Origin: Nocardiopsis dassonvillei_B
GTDB lineage: Bacteria; Actinomycetota; Actinomycetes; Streptosporangiales; Streptosporangiaceae
Length of the DNA stretch: 64,000 bases
Reading direction: 5' to 3'
Assembly: GCF_964273065.1 (NCBI RefSeq)
Contig: NZ_OZ186815.1
Span: forward strand, 4,960,001 to 5,024,000
Numbering within the stretch: the stretch's first letter is position 1; each line of letters begins with the position of its first letter. Shown piece after piece: positions 51,607-62,270 of this stretch. The notes beneath the pieces were generated by a model. It was given only the letters and a program-made list of their open reading frames with translations. It made no database searches and had not been told where the DNA came from. Made by a program: the position numbers and the translations under genes.

Positions 51607-52773
51607 TCACCCCGTTCGTTCGTCGGAACCCTCGATCGGCAGCCGGGCCCGCACCCGGAATCCTCCCCCCTCCAGGGGGCCCGCGTCCACCGTGCCGCCC
51701 ACCAGGCCGGCACGCTCGCGCATCCCGGTGATGCCGTTGCCCGCGGCCGGCGCACCCAGCGTGCCCCGCCCGTCGTCGCCCACCTCCACGACCACCTCCG
51801 TGGGCCGGTAGTCCACCACCACCGTCGCGCTCCCGGCCCCGGCGTGGCGCACCACGTTGGTCAGCGCCTCCTGCACGATGCGGTAGACCGCCGAGTCGGT
51901 GCCCACGGGCAGTTTCACCGGAGCGCCGACGACCTTCACCTCCACCGCGACCCCGGCCCTGCGGGCCGCCTCGGCGACCTCGTCGATCCGGTCGGCGCCC
52001 GCCACCGGGGAGCGCGGCGCGCCCTCGTCCACCATCCGCAGCACCCCCAGGATGGCGCGCAGCTCCACCAGCGTGTCCTTGCTGGTCCGCTTGATGGTGG
52101 CCAGCGCCTCCGAGGCCCGCTCCGGCTCGTTCTCCATCAGGTACAGGGCGGTCCCGGCCTGCACGTTGATGAGCGAGATGTTGTGCGCGACCGTGTCGTG
52201 GACGTCGCGGGCCAGCCGCAGCCGCTCCTCGGAGGCCCGCCGCAGCAGCTCCTCCTCACGGGTGCGCCGCGCCTCCTCCTCGCGCCGCCGGTCCGCCCGC
52301 AGGTACTCCTGCCGCCAGCGCACCACCTCGCCCGTGCACAGCAGGACCAGCACCCAGCCGATGATCCCGAGCGCCTCGGGGCGGAACGCCCCCGTGACCA
52401 GCAGCTCGTAACCGTTCACCGCGAGGAACTGCGTGATCCCCAGCGTCCACCCGAACGCCCGGTACCCCCACCGGACCAGGCTGTAGAGCACCACGGCGGT
52501 ACAGACCATGACCAGCCCGTCGGGGAACCCCAGGGGGTAGTACGCGGTCGCCGCCGCCACCGACACCAGCCCGACGGTGCGGGGGAGGGCGGTGCGCCAC
52601 AGCAGGGACAGGGAGGCCACGGCGACCAGCGCGTACCCCCACGGCCACGGCTCGGCGGCTCCCGACCCGGGGTCCACCGCCCGGACGGCGAAGGTGCTGC
52701 CCGCCGCCAGGAGGAACAGGCCCAGGGCGATCCATACGTCGGTCCGCGCCGGGCGCGGGAGTGGTGCCGTCAC
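51607..52773 (-). CDS. NarL-type sensor histidine kinase (HisKA_3)
   Basis: Encodes 388 residues from a GTG (short-spaced GGGGG). Four or five hydrophobic segments form the N-terminal sensor (about 13-150). The HisKA_3 site reads RLARDVHDTVAHNIS (His192). The HATPase has the N-box VQEALTNVVRHAG and G-box GDDGRG..GNGITGMRERAGLVGG. The pair with the downstream response regulator forms a DesK/NarL-like system; the input is probably from the membrane. The stimulus is unknown. Confidence 0.92.
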   Translation of the reverse strand: MTAPLPRPARTDVWIALGLFLLAAGSTFAVRAVDPGSGAAEPWPWGYALVAVASLSLLWRTALPRTVGLVSVAAATAYYPLGFPDGLVMVCTAVVLYSLVRWGYRAFGWTLGITQFLAVNGYELLVTGAFRPEALGIIGWVLVLLCTGEVVRWRQEYLRADRRREEEARRTREEELLRRASEERLRLARDVHDTVAHNISLINVQAGTALYLMENEPERASEALATIKRTSKDTLVELRAILGVLRMVDEGAPRSPVAGADRIDEVAEAARRAGVAVEVKVVGAPVKLPVGTDSAVYRIVQEALTNVVRHAGAGSATVVVDYRPTEVVVEVGDDGRGTLGAPAAGNGITGMRERAGLVGGTVDAGPLEGGGFRVRARLPIEGSDERTG

Positions 52774-52872
52774 ACCCCCGAAGGTACGGCCTGCACGCCG
52801 GGGTTTCCGTCCCCCCTCGGGAGGCGATCCCCGGTCCGGCCTACTCCTCACGGAGTATGTCCCACCGCACGG

Positions 52873-53715
<843 letters not shown>

Positions 53716-53871
53716 GTCCCCGTCCCGTCCGTCCGATGCGGCCCCCAGCGTAGCCGTCCACGGGCGGGGATCGAGCGCGCGCACCGCCCCCCGGAGGGCG
53801 CTAGCCTGGGGTTCCCCTGTTCTTCCTACACACCCGCGCCCCCGCCGGGGCGCGTTCACCGAGGAGTGGCC

Positions 53872-55620
53872 GTGCTACTGCGGATGTCGACCCTGTTCCT
53901 GCGCACCCTGCGTGAGGACCCGGCGGACGCCGAGGTGCCGAGCCACAAGCTGCTCGTCCGCGGCGGCTACGTGCGCCGCGCCGCCCCGGGCGTCTACTCC
54001 TGGCTGCCCCTGGGCAAGATCGTCCTGGAGAACGTGGCCCGCGTGGTCCGCGAGGAGATGAACGCGATCGGCGGCCAGGAGCTGCTGCTGCCCGCGCTGC
54101 TGCCCAAGGAGTACTACGAGGCCACCGGACGCTGGGAGGAGTACGGCGACACCCTGTTCCGCCTCCGGGACCGCAAGGGCGCCGACTACCTGCTCGGCCC
54201 CACCCACGAGGAGGTCTTCACCCTCCTGGTGAAGGGCGAGTACTCCTCCTACAAGGACTTCCCGGTCATCCTCTACCAGATCCAGGAGAAGTTCCGCGAC
54301 GAGGCCCGTCCCAGGGCGGGCGTGCTGCGCGGCCGCGAGTTCCACATGAAGGACTCCTACTCCTTCGACATCGACGACGCCGGGCTCCAGGAGTCCTACG
54401 ACAAGCACCGCGCCGCCTACATCCGGATCTTCGACCGGCTGGGCCTGGAGTACGTGATCGTCAAGGCCACCTCCGGCGCCATGGGCGGCTCGGCCTCCGA
54501 GGAGTTCCTCGCGGTCGCGCCCACCGGTGAGGACACCTTCGTGCGCAGCACGGAGTCGGACTACGCGGCCAACGTCGAGGCGGTCACCACCCCCGCCCCG
54601 CCCGCGCTGCCGATCGAGGGGCTGCCGGAGGCGAGGGTCCACCACACACCGGACACCGCCACCATCCGGACCCTCGTCGACTTCCTCAACGACCTGGAGC
54701 TGGGCCGCGACTTCAGCGAGGCGGACACCCTCAAGAACGTCCTGGTCAAGACCCGGGCCCCGGGCGCCCGGGAGTGGGAGCTGCTGGCCGTCGGCCTGCC
54801 CGGCGACCGCGAGGTGGACTTCAAGCGCCTGGAGGCCGCGCTGGAGCCTGCCGAGGTGGCTCTGCTGGACGACGCCGACTTCGCCGCGAACCCGTTCCTG
54901 GCCAAGGGCTACATCGGTCCCCGGGCGCTGCTCGACAACAAGGTCCGCTACCTCGTCGACCCCCGCGTGGTCACCGGCACCGCCTGGGTGACCGGCGCCG
55001 ACCGGCCCGACCACCACGTCATCGACCTGGTGGCGGGGCGCGACTTCGTCCCGGACGGCGTCATCGACGTCGCCGAGGTCCGCGACGGCGACCCCTCCCC
55101 GGACGGGCGGGGCACCCTGTACACCGCGCGCGGTATCGAGATCGGCCACATCTTCCAGCTGGGCCGCAAGTACGCCGACGCCTTCCAGCTCGACGCACTG
55201 GGTCCGGACGGCAAGCCCAAGCGCATCACCATGGGCTCCTACGGCATCGGCGTCTCCCGGGTGCTGGCCTCGGTCGTCGAGCAGTCCCACGACGACAAGG
55301 GCATCGTCTGGCCGCGCGAGATCGCCCCGGCCGACGTGCACGTCGTCGGCACCGGCAAGGGCGACCAGATCGAGGAGGCGCTGCGCATCGCCGGCGAGCT
55401 CCAGGCCCGCGGGCTGCGCGTCCTGGTGGACGACCGCAAGGGCGTCTCGCCGGGCGTGAAGTTCACCGACGCCGAACTGCTGGGCGTTCCCACCGCCGTC
55501 ATCGTCGGCCGCGGACTGGCCGACGGCGTGGTGGAGCTGCGCGACCGCGCCACCGGGGAGCGCGAGGAGGTCGCCCTGGACGCGATCGTCGAGCGCGCCG
55601 AGGCCGCCTGCCGAGCCTGA
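53872..55620 (+). CDS. proS: Prolyl-tRNA synthetase, bacterial type
   Basis: Encodes 582 residues. GAGGAG lies 5 nt before the GTG at 53872. Class II motif 2 (QEKFRDEARPRAGVLRGREF) and motif 3 (GIGVSRVLASVVEQ) flank the INS editing domain (about 225-385), which removes mischarged Ala-tRNA(Pro). A C-terminal anticodon-binding domain (about 480-575) follows. The gene is a backbone gene upstream of the rimP-nusA-infB cluster. Confidence 0.97.
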   Translation: MLLRMSTLFLRTLREDPADAEVPSHKLLVRGGYVRRAAPGVYSWLPLGKIVLENVARVVREEMNAIGGQELLLPALLPKEYYEATGRWEEYGDTLFRLRDRKGADYLLGPTHEEVFTLLVKGEYSSYKDFPVILYQIQEKFRDEARPRAGVLRGREFHMKDSYSFDIDDAGLQESYDKHRAAYIRIFDRLGLEYVIVKATSGAMGGSASEEFLAVAPTGEDTFVRSTESDYAANVEAVTTPAPPALPIEGLPEARVHHTPDTATIRTLVDFLNDLELGRDFSEADTLKNVLVKTRAPGAREWELLAVGLPGDREVDFKRLEAALEPAEVALLDDADFAANPFLAKGYIGPRALLDNKVRYLVDPRVVTGTAWVTGADRPDHHVIDLVAGRDFVPDGVIDVAEVRDGDPSPDGRGTLYTARGIEIGHIFQLGRKYADAFQLDALGPDGKPKRITMGSYGIGVSRVLASVVEQSHDDKGIVWPREIAPADVHVVGTGKGDQIEEALRIAGELQARGLRVLVDDRKGVSPGVKFTDAELLGVPTAVIVGRGLADGVVELRDRATGEREEVALDAIVERAEAACRA

Positions 55621-55650
55621 CCACAGGGCACCCGTCCGCCGGTTCCGACG

Positions 55651-55686
55651 GTGGCCGCCTCCCCGGTCTCCCGGGGGCGCGGCCAC
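55651..55686. terminator. Terminator between proS and the convergent DUF4439 gene
   Basis: GTGGCCGC (55651-55658) pairs with GCGGCCAC (55679-55686), with an inner CCCCGG/CCGGGG stem. It lies 31 nt after the proS stop and 33 nt beyond the DUF4439 stop, so it can serve both. Confidence 0.75.
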
Positions 55687-55718
55687 CGCGCCGTTCACGG
55701 AACGCCCGTGTGCCGGGC

Positions 55719-56159
55719 TCAGGCCCCGTCGAACCCGGGGAGGGCGCCGGGGTCCCCGCCCCGCTCCAGTACCCGCACCGCCGCGTCCTGGAGGTTGCGG
55801 GCCCCGGCCGTGCGCAGGTCGGTGTCGCGGGCGGCCGACAGCCACGCGTAGGCGCGGGCCGCCGTCTCCTCCAGCCCCAGCAGGAAGGCGTCCAGGGAGG
55901 CGTCGTCCCGCTCCGCGGGCAGGGGGTAGGAGGCCAGCGCGGGAGTGGGGTCCACACCCGCGGCCACCGACAGCGCGTGCAGTTCGTCACGCAGCGCCTT
56001 GTGCACCAGGGCCTCCTCCTCGGCCCGGGAGCGGTAGTCGAGGTCGCCCCCGGCGCCGCCCGCGAACTCGTACCCGTACACCGCCGCGTGCTCCGCCGCC
56101 AGGGCCTCGGCCAGCGCCCGGGGGCCGTCGTCGACCGCCGGCAGGTCCGCATCACTCAC
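55719..56159 (-). CDS. DUF4439 ferritin-like protein
   Basis: Encodes 146 residues, all-helical. ALAEALAAEHAAVYGYEFAGG and EALVHKALRDELHAL hold the Glu/His pattern of ferritin-like folds, as in DUF4439. It usually sits between proS and rimP in actinobacteria. It is 48 nt downstream of a lipoprotein gene in the same direction. Confidence 0.85.
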   Translation of the reverse strand: MSDADLPAVDDGPRALAEALAAEHAAVYGYEFAGGAGGDLDYRSRAEEEALVHKALRDELHALSVAAGVDPTPALASYPLPAERDDASLDAFLLGLEETAARAYAWLSAARDTDLRTAGARNLQDAAVRVLERGGDPGALPGFDGA

Positions 56160-56207
56160 CGGGCACCGCCACCTTCCACCGCTCCGTGTCCACCGTCAGT
56201 GCCCCGG

Positions 56208-56702
56208 TCACGCGCGCGCCAGCAGGTGGGCGTGCACGGCCTCGCAGGCCCCGATACCGCTGATCAGCTGGGCCAGGCCGGGATCCGACACCGCCGCGGC
56301 CTGGTCGATGCGCGCCGCCGCGGCCGAGGCCTCCAGGACCCGCAGCCCCCCGGTGTCGGGGGCGGTGTCCGGGGCCGGGTCCGTCGGGCGCTCCGACGGG
56401 TCCTGCTCCCGTGCCGCGGCCGACTCCTCCGGCAGTGCGGCCGCCAGCGCGTCCATGTGCTCCAGGTGGTGGCCGCGCAGCCGCTCCAGCAGGTCGGCCG
56501 GGCCGGACCCGGTCTCGACCGCCCTGGCGTAACGGGCCGCCAGCAGCTCCTTCTCCCACAGCAGGGAACGGATCACGTGCTCGTCGGGGGTCACGTCGGC
56601 CGGGTACCACTCGGTCCCGCCGCATCCGCTCACCCCCGCGACCGCGACGCCCGCCGCCACCGCGCCCAGGACCGTGCGGCGACTGACGCTGACCTCGCCC
56701 AC
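56208..56702 (-). CDS. Tat/lipobox-bearing secreted lipoprotein
   Basis: Encodes 164 residues from a GTG with AAGGAG upstream. The N-terminus SVSRRTVLGAV is a twin-arginine signal, and VSGC is a lipobox, so the mature protein is probably lipid-anchored after Tat export. The rest is helical with an EHVIRSLLWEKELLAA segment that resembles its downstream DUF4439 neighbour. The middle is an Asp/Pro-rich spacer. Probably a secreted ferritin-like relative; binding function unknown. Confidence 0.8.
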   Translation of the reverse strand: MGEVSVSRRTVLGAVAAGVAVAGVSGCGGTEWYPADVTPDEHVIRSLLWEKELLAARYARAVETGSGPADLLERLRGHHLEHMDALAAALPEESAAAREQDPSERPTDPAPDTAPDTGGLRVLEASAAAARIDQAAAVSDPGLAQLISGIGACEAVHAHLLARA

Positions 56703-57042
56703 GCGCTCTCCTTCCGTGCCCGGCGCCGTCCTCGGCGCCGACGGCCTCCATCTTTCCATGACCGGGCCCGGAACCGCTCCCGTCCACACCCCCTGCCGGG
56801 CAGGGCCTGCGGGCCCGCCGGGGCGCCCGCCGACGCGCCCCCGCCGCGGACGGCGACCTGGAAAGGCCCCGGGTGTGGATACCCTTGCACCACGACCGCC
56901 GTCGTACGCGACGCGCGGCCGGTTCGCGTCCCCGCCGGGGGCGCGGACCCGACAGTCGAAGACTCACGTACAGAGCTGGACCGCCCCGTACACCGGCCCA
57001 CGGCCGCACGGGCGGGATTCTCGCCTTGGAGGGGCACACCAC
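56703..57042. other. Divergent promoter region of the rimP-nusA cluster
   Basis: These 340 bases hold no convincing gene. They separate the divergent lipoprotein and rimP genes and must contain both promoters and the rimP leader. GGAGGGG about 10 nt before the ATG at 57043 is a strong ribosome binding site. Confidence 0.5.
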
Positions 57043-57525
57043 ATGGGAGCGCAGGCGCGCCAGGAGCGCATCGCCGAGCTGCTGGAACCCGTCCTGGCCG
57101 CGGCCGGGCTGGACCTGGAGGCCGTCGAGCTGACACCGGCCGGCAAGCGTCGGGTCCTGCGCGTGGTCGTGGACTCCGACAACGGGGTGGACCTGGACAC
57201 CGTCGGCGAGGTCAGCCCGGAGATCGACGCGCTCCTGGAGTCCTCCGACGTCATGGGCGAGCTGCCCTACGTCCTGGAGGTCACCTCTCCCGGGGTGGAC
57301 CGCCCGTTGACCCGGCCGCGGCACTGGCGCCGCTCGCGCGGGCGCCTGGTGCAGGCGGCCCTCGCCGACGGCGGCGAGGTCACCGGCCGGGTCACCGAGG
57401 CCGACGACGACGGCGTCACACTCGACGTCGAGGGTCGATCCCGCACCTACACCTACGCCGAGATCGGCAAGGGCAGGGTGCAGGTGGAATTCCGCCGTGC
57501 GTCCGACACCGGCGCGGCGGACTAG
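57043..57525 (+). CDS. rimP: Ribosome maturation factor RimP
   Basis: Encodes 160 residues. The N-terminal RimP domain (LEAVELTPAGKRRVLRVVVD) and the motif SPEIDALLES..YVLEVTSPGVDRPL (residues about 59-88) are typical, and the C-terminal SH3-like domain follows. It assists 30S subunit assembly. It is the first gene of the conserved rimP-nusA-rnpM-infB order, with nusA 12 bp downstream. Confidence 0.96.
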   Translation: MGAQARQERIAELLEPVLAAAGLDLEAVELTPAGKRRVLRVVVDSDNGVDLDTVGEVSPEIDALLESSDVMGELPYVLEVTSPGVDRPLTRPRHWRRSRGRLVQAALADGGEVTGRVTEADDDGVTLDVEGRSRTYTYAEIGKGRVQVEFRRASDTGAAD

Positions 57526-57537
57526 AGGGGGAGCCCC

Positions 57538-58563
57538 GTGGACATTGACATGAGCGTTCTGCGCAGCCTGGAACGCGAGAAGGACATCTCCGTCGAACTG
57601 GTCGCCCGGGCCATCGAGGACGCGCTGCTGATCGCGTACCACCGCGAGGAGGGCCCCGACAAGAGGGCCAGGGTCGAACTCGACCGCTCCACCGGGCACG
57701 TCACCGTGTGGGTGGCCGAGCTGGACGAGGAGGGCGGGGTCGTCGGGGAGTCCGACGGCACCCCCACCAACTTCGGCCGCATCGCGACCTCCACCGCCAA
57801 GCAGGTCATCCTCCAGCGCCTGCGCGACGCCGAGGACGAGCTGACCCTGGGCGAGTTCGCCGGACGCGAGCACGACATCGTCTCCGGCATCATCCAGCAG
57901 GGCAAGGACCCCCGCAACGTCCTGGTCGACCTGGGCCGGCTCGAGGCGGTGCTGCCCCCGCAGGAGCAGGTGCCCACCGAGACCTACACCCACGGCGAGC
58001 GCCTGCGCGCCTACGTGGTACAGGTCCGCAAGGGCCACCGCGGCCCCTCGGTGACCCTGTCGCGCACCCACCCCAACCTGGTGCGCAAGCTCTTCGAGCT
58101 GGAGGTCCCCGAGATCGCCGACGGCACCGTGGAGATCGCCGCGATCGCCCGCGAGGCCGGCCACCGCACCAAGATGGCGGTCCGCTCCAACCGGGGCGGC
58201 GTCAACGCCAAGGGCGCCTGCATCGGCCCGCTGGGCAGCCGCGTGCGCAATGTCATGGCGGAGCTGCACGGGGAGAAGATCGACATCGTCGACCACTCCG
58301 ACGACCCGGCGGTGTTCGTCGCCAACGCCCTGTCCCCGGCGCGGGTCAATTCCGTGGAAATCCTCGACATGGCCGCCCGGGTGGCCCGGGTGATCGTTCC
58401 CGACTACCAGCAGTCGCTGGCGATCGGCAAGGAGGGCCAGAACGCCCGCCTGGCCGCCCGTCTCACCGGCTGGCGCATCGACATCCGCTCCGACGCGGAG
58501 GCCCCCGGGGCGGCCGACGACGAGGTCGACACGGATGGTCGCGGCGCCGCGACGGACGGTTAA
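57538..58563 (+). CDS. nusA: Transcription termination/antitermination factor NusA
   Basis: Encodes 341 residues, the short actinobacterial form. An N-terminal RNA polymerase-binding domain (about 1-105) precedes an S1 domain (about 110-185) and two KH domains with GACIGPLGSRVRNVM and YQQSLAIGKEGQNARLA. The acidic repeats of E. coli NusA are absent. The GTG start follows GGGGGAG. NusA modulates pausing, termination and rRNA antitermination. Confidence 0.96.
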   Translation: MDIDMSVLRSLEREKDISVELVARAIEDALLIAYHREEGPDKRARVELDRSTGHVTVWVAELDEEGGVVGESDGTPTNFGRIATSTAKQVILQRLRDAEDELTLGEFAGREHDIVSGIIQQGKDPRNVLVDLGRLEAVLPPQEQVPTETYTHGERLRAYVVQVRKGHRGPSVTLSRTHPNLVRKLFELEVPEIADGTVEIAAIAREAGHRTKMAVRSNRGGVNAKGACIGPLGSRVRNVMAELHGEKIDIVDHSDDPAVFVANALSPARVNSVEILDMAARVARVIVPDYQQSLAIGKEGQNARLAARLTGWRIDIRSDAEAPGAADDEVDTDGRGAATDG

Positions 58564-58575
58564 CGGGTCGCGGCC

Positions 58576-58899
58576 ATGCCTCGACGCGATATGGTTGCGG
58601 GAGACGGTCCCGACCGTCCCACGCGTACGTGCGTGGGGTGTCGGTCGCGGGCAGTCCAATCCGACCTCGTTCGGATGGTGGCCGAGGGCAAGGCCGTCAT
58701 CCCCGACGTTCGGGGTCGACGTCCGGGTCGCGGTGCCTACCTGCACGACGATCGGCGATGCCTCCAGGCGGCCGAGCGCAAACGGGTGTGGTCACGCGCC
58801 TTTCGGAGGGGACCGGGCGACGGCGGGTGGGACGTTTCACGTGTGGAGGCGCTGTTCGGCGTCACCCCGCACGACCCACCGGCGGGCCCGTCCCGATAG
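58576..58899 (+). CDS. rnpM: YlxR-family protein RnpM
   Basis: Encodes 107 residues. The YlxR motif TRTCVGCRSRAVQSDLVRMV and the later GRGAYLH..RCLQAAERKRVWSRAFRR are clear. YlxR proteins bind RNA and, in Firmicutes, RNase P; the gene always sits between nusA and infB, as here (13 bp after nusA). Confidence 0.93.
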   Translation: MPRRDMVAGDGPDRPTRTCVGCRSRAVQSDLVRMVAEGKAVIPDVRGRRPGRGAYLHDDRRCLQAAERKRVWSRAFRRGPGDGGWDVSRVEALFGVTPHDPPAGPSR

Positions 58900-59111
58900 G
58901 GTTGGAATGTCCGGACCGGCCTCCGGGTTGTAGTGACCGAGGTCGGTGTGCAGTGCTGCGTGCTGCACGAGCTGAATACGGCCCATTGTTGTGTAGCGAT
59001 GAGGAAGCAGGTCGAGATTGCGATGAGCGCCTGATGAGTACGCAGCGATGAGTACGAGCTAACAACGGTCCGGCACGAGCCCATGTCCCGGACCGAAGCT
59101 GAAGGAGAGTA

Positions 59112-62100
59112 GTGGCGAAGGTCCGGGTGTACGAACTCGCCAAGGAGTTCGGAGTAGAGAGCAAGGCCGTCCTGGCCAAGCTCAACGAGATGGGCGAATT
59201 CGTTCGTTCGGCGTCCTCGACGATAGAGGCCCCCGTCGTGCGACGCCTGCAGGAAGCTTTCAACAACGGGAACGACGGCGGCAAGAAGGGCGGGGCTCCC
59301 AAGCCCGGTCCGCGCGCCGAGTCCCCCGCGGCCCCCAAGCCGGGGCCCGCTCCCAAGCCGGGACCCAAGCCGGGTCCGGCTCCCAAGCCCGCGGCGCAGG
59401 CTCCGGCCGCGCCCACCCCGCCGGTGCAGGCTCCGGCGGCCGAGACCGCGCGTCCCGCGGCTCCCAAGCCGGGCCCCAAGGCCCCGCGCGGCGAGTCCGG
59501 CCCGCGTCCCGGCGGCGCTCCGCGCCCCGGCCAGCAGGGTCGCCCCGAGGGCGGCGCCCCGCGCGGCGAGCGCCCCGAGCGTTCCGAGCGCGCTGAGCGT
59601 CCCGACCGCGGCGAGCGCCCGCAGCGCGGCGACCGCGGTCCGCGTCCCGAGGGCCGCAACCCCCGTCCGGGTCCGCGCACGACCGGTCCGCGTCCCGGCA
59701 ACAACCCGTTCCAGACCAACGCCTCGGGCATGGGTGCCAAGCCGGCCCCGCGTCCGGGCGGCGGTGCCCCGCGTCCCGGCGGCCAGGGCGGTCCCCGCCC
59801 CGGCCCGCGTCCGGGCCCGCAGGGCGACCAGCGCGCACCCCGTCCGGGTGGCGGCGCTCCGCGTCCGGGTGCCCCCGGCGCTCCGGGCGGTCCCCGTCCC
59901 GGCCCGCGTCCGGGCCCGCAGGGCGACCGCGCCCCGCGTCCGGGCGGTGCCGCCGGCGTGCCGCGTCCCGGCGGTGCGGCCGGGGCTCCCCGTCCCGGTG
60001 GCGGTGCTCCGCGTCCGGGCGGTCCGCGCCCCAGCCCGATGAACATGCCCTCGTCCCGTCCCGCTCCGGCCGCAGGCGCCGGTCGCGGCGGTGCCGGCGG
60101 CGGCCGTCCCGGCCCCGGTGGCCGCGGTCGCGGCGGTGCCCCCGCGGGCGCCGGCGGTCCGCGTCCGGGCGGTGGCGGCGGTGGCGGCGCCGGTCGTCCC
60201 GGTGGCGGCGGCTTCGGCGGTCGTCCCGGTGGCGGCGGCCGCGGTCGCGGTGGCGGCACGGCCGGTGCGTTCGGCCGTCCGGGCGGTCGTCCCGGGCGTG
60301 CCCGCAAGTCCAAGAAGCAGCGGCGCCAGGAGTTCAACGACCTCCAGGCCCCGTCGTTCGGCGGCGTCAAGATTCCGAGTGGCAACAACCAGGTCATCCG
60401 GCTGTCCCGCGGCGCCTCGCTGTCCGACTTCGGTGACAAGATCGACGTCAACCCGGCGTCGCTGGTCCAGGTGCTCATGCACCTGGGCGAGATGGTGACC
60501 GCGACCCAGTCCCTTCCGGACGAGACCCTGGTGCTGCTGGGCGAGGAGCTCAAGTACCGCATCGAGGTCGTCAGCCCGGAGGACGAGGACCGCGAGCTGC
60601 TGGAGTCCTTCTCCATCGACTTCGGTGAGGACGACGGGACCGAAGAGGACCTGCGTCCCCGCCCGCCGGTGGTCACCGTCATGGGTCACGTCGACCACGG
60701 TAAGACCCGACTGCTGGACACCATCCGCAAGACCAACGTCGTGAGCGGCGAGGCCGGCGGTATCACCCAGCACATCGGCGCCTACCAGGTCGCCACCGAG
60801 GTGGACGGCGAAGAGCGCAAGATCACCTTCATCGACACCCCCGGTCACGAGGCGTTCACCGCCATGCGTGCCCGCGGTGCGAAGGTCACCGACATCGCGG
60901 TCCTGGTGGTCGCGGCCGACGACGGCGTCAAGCCGCAGACGGCCGAGGCCATCGACCACGCCAAGGCGGCCGAGGTGCCGATCGTGGTGGCGGTCAACAA
61001 GATCGACGTCGAGGGCGCCGACCCGCAGCGGGTCCGCGCGCAGCTCACCGAGTACGGCCTGGTGGCCGAGGAGTACGGCGGCGACGTCCAGTTCGTGGAC
61101 ATCTCCGCGCTCCGCGGCACCAACATCGACGCCCTGCTCGAGTCGATCGTGCTGACGTCCGACGCGGCCCTGGACCTCCAGGCCAACCCGGACATGGACG
61201 CCCAGGGCCTGGCCATCGAGGCCTACCTGGACCGCGGTCGCGGTTCCACGGCCACGGTGCTGGTCCAGCGCGGCACGCTCAATGTCGGCGACTCGATCGT
61301 CTGTGGTGACGCCTACGGCCGCGTTCGCGCCATGCTCGACGAGCACGGCCAGAACGTGCAGAGCGCCGAGCCGTCCCGTCCGGTGCAGGTGCTGGGTCTG
61401 ACCAACGTGCCCAGCGCCGGCGACAGCTTCCTGGTCGTCAAGGACGACCGGGTGGCCCGCCAGATCGCGCAGCAGCGTGAGGCGCGCGAGCGCTTCGCCC
61501 AGCAGGCGCGGTCGGCCCGACGGGTCACGTTCGAGACCTGGCAGGATCACCTCAAGGAGGGTGAGCGCTCCGAACTGCTCCTCCTCATCAAGGGTGACAT
61601 GTCCGGTTCGGTCGAGGCGCTCGAGGAGTCGCTGCTCAAGATCGACGCCGGTGGCGAAGAGGTCAACATCCGGGTCATCGGGCGCGGTGTCGGTGCGATC
61701 ACGCAGAACGACATCAACCTGGCGGCCTCGGCCGACGCCATCATCGTCGGCTTCAACGTTCGGCCCGAGGGCAAGAACAGCGAGCTCGCCGACCGCATGG
61801 GCGTCGACATCCGCTACTACTCGGTCATCTACCAGGCCATCGACGAGGTCGAAGCCGCCGTCAAGGGTCTCCTCAAGCCCATCTACGAGGAGGTCAAGCT
61901 CGGTTCGGCCGAGATCCGCGAGGTCTTCAAGGTGCCCAAGATCGGCAACATCGCCGGTGCGATCGTCCGCGACGGCATCATCCGCCGCAACTCCAAGGCG
62001 CGGCTCATCCGCGACGGGGTCGTCATCTCCGAGAACCTCACGGTGGACTCGCTCCGCCGGTTCAAGGACGACGCGACCGAGGTCCGCGAGGGCTTCGAGT

Positions 62101-62183
62101 GCGGTATCGGTGTCGGGTACAACGACATCCGCATCGAGGACGTCATCGAGACGTACGAGATGCAGGAGAAGCCCCGCGACTAG
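59112..62183 (+). CDS. infB: Translation initiation factor IF-2
   Basis: Encodes 1023 residues. The GTG follows GAAGGAGAG. An N-terminal IF2_N segment (KVRVYELAKEFGVESKAVLA) precedes a very long Pro/Gly/Arg-rich linker (about residues 57-396). The GTPase domain has G1 GHVDHGKT (525-532), G3 DTPGHEAF and G4 NKID. The C-terminal domains bind fMet-tRNA. The linker is longer and more repetitive than in E. coli, as in other actinobacteria. GGCGGTCC- and CGTCCGGG-type repeats in this linker make it prone to length change. Confidence 0.97.
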   Translation: MAKVRVYELAKEFGVESKAVLAKLNEMGEFVRSASSTIEAPVVRRLQEAFNNGNDGGKKGGAPKPGPRAESPAAPKPGPAPKPGPKPGPAPKPAAQAPAAPTPPVQAPAAETARPAAPKPGPKAPRGESGPRPGGAPRPGQQGRPEGGAPRGERPERSERAERPDRGERPQRGDRGPRPEGRNPRPGPRTTGPRPGNNPFQTNASGMGAKPAPRPGGGAPRPGGQGGPRPGPRPGPQGDQRAPRPGGGAPRPGAPGAPGGPRPGPRPGPQGDRAPRPGGAAGVPRPGGAAGAPRPGGGAPRPGGPRPSPMNMPSSRPAPAAGAGRGGAGGGRPGPGGRGRGGAPAGAGGPRPGGGGGGGAGRPGGGGFGGRPGGGGRGRGGGTAGAFGRPGGRPGRARKSKKQRRQEFNDLQAPSFGGVKIPSGNNQVIRLSRGASLSDFGDKIDVNPASLVQVLMHLGEMVTATQSLPDETLVLLGEELKYRIEVVSPEDEDRELLESFSIDFGEDDGTEEDLRPRPPVVTVMGHVDHGKTRLLDTIRKTNVVSGEAGGITQHIGAYQVATEVDGEERKITFIDTPGHEAFTAMRARGAKVTDIAVLVVAADDGVKPQTAEAIDHAKAAEVPIVVAVNKIDVEGADPQRVRAQLTEYGLVAEEYGGDVQFVDISALRGTNIDALLESIVLTSDAALDLQANPDMDAQGLAIEAYLDRGRGSTATVLVQRGTLNVGDSIVCGDAYGRVRAMLDEHGQNVQSAEPSRPVQVLGLTNVPSAGDSFLVVKDDRVARQIAQQREARERFAQQARSARRVTFETWQDHLKEGERSELLLLIKGDMSGSVEALEESLLKIDAGGEEVNIRVIGRGVGAITQNDINLAASADAIIVGFNVRPEGKNSELADRMGVDIRYYSVIYQAIDEVEAAVKGLLKPIYEEVKLGSAEIREVFKVPKIGNIAGAIVRDGIIRRNSKARLIRDGVVISENLTVDSLRRFKDDATEVREGFECGIGVGYNDIRIEDVIETYEMQEKPRD

Positions 62184-62204
62184 TCGTCGCGAGGCCTGAT
62201 CCAC

Positions 62205-62237
62205 CGGGGCCCCGGACACGAGCTGTCCGGGGCCCCG
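62205..62237 (+). terminator. Hairpin after infB
   Basis: Perfect 14-bp stem (62205-62218 with 62224-62237) with a 5-nt loop, 21 nt after the infB stop. It may partly terminate or protect the infB transcript, because the next gene starts only 34 bp later. Confidence 0.8.
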
Positions 62238-62270
62238 CCTTTGACGGTTCACAACACCACAGGTGATCAC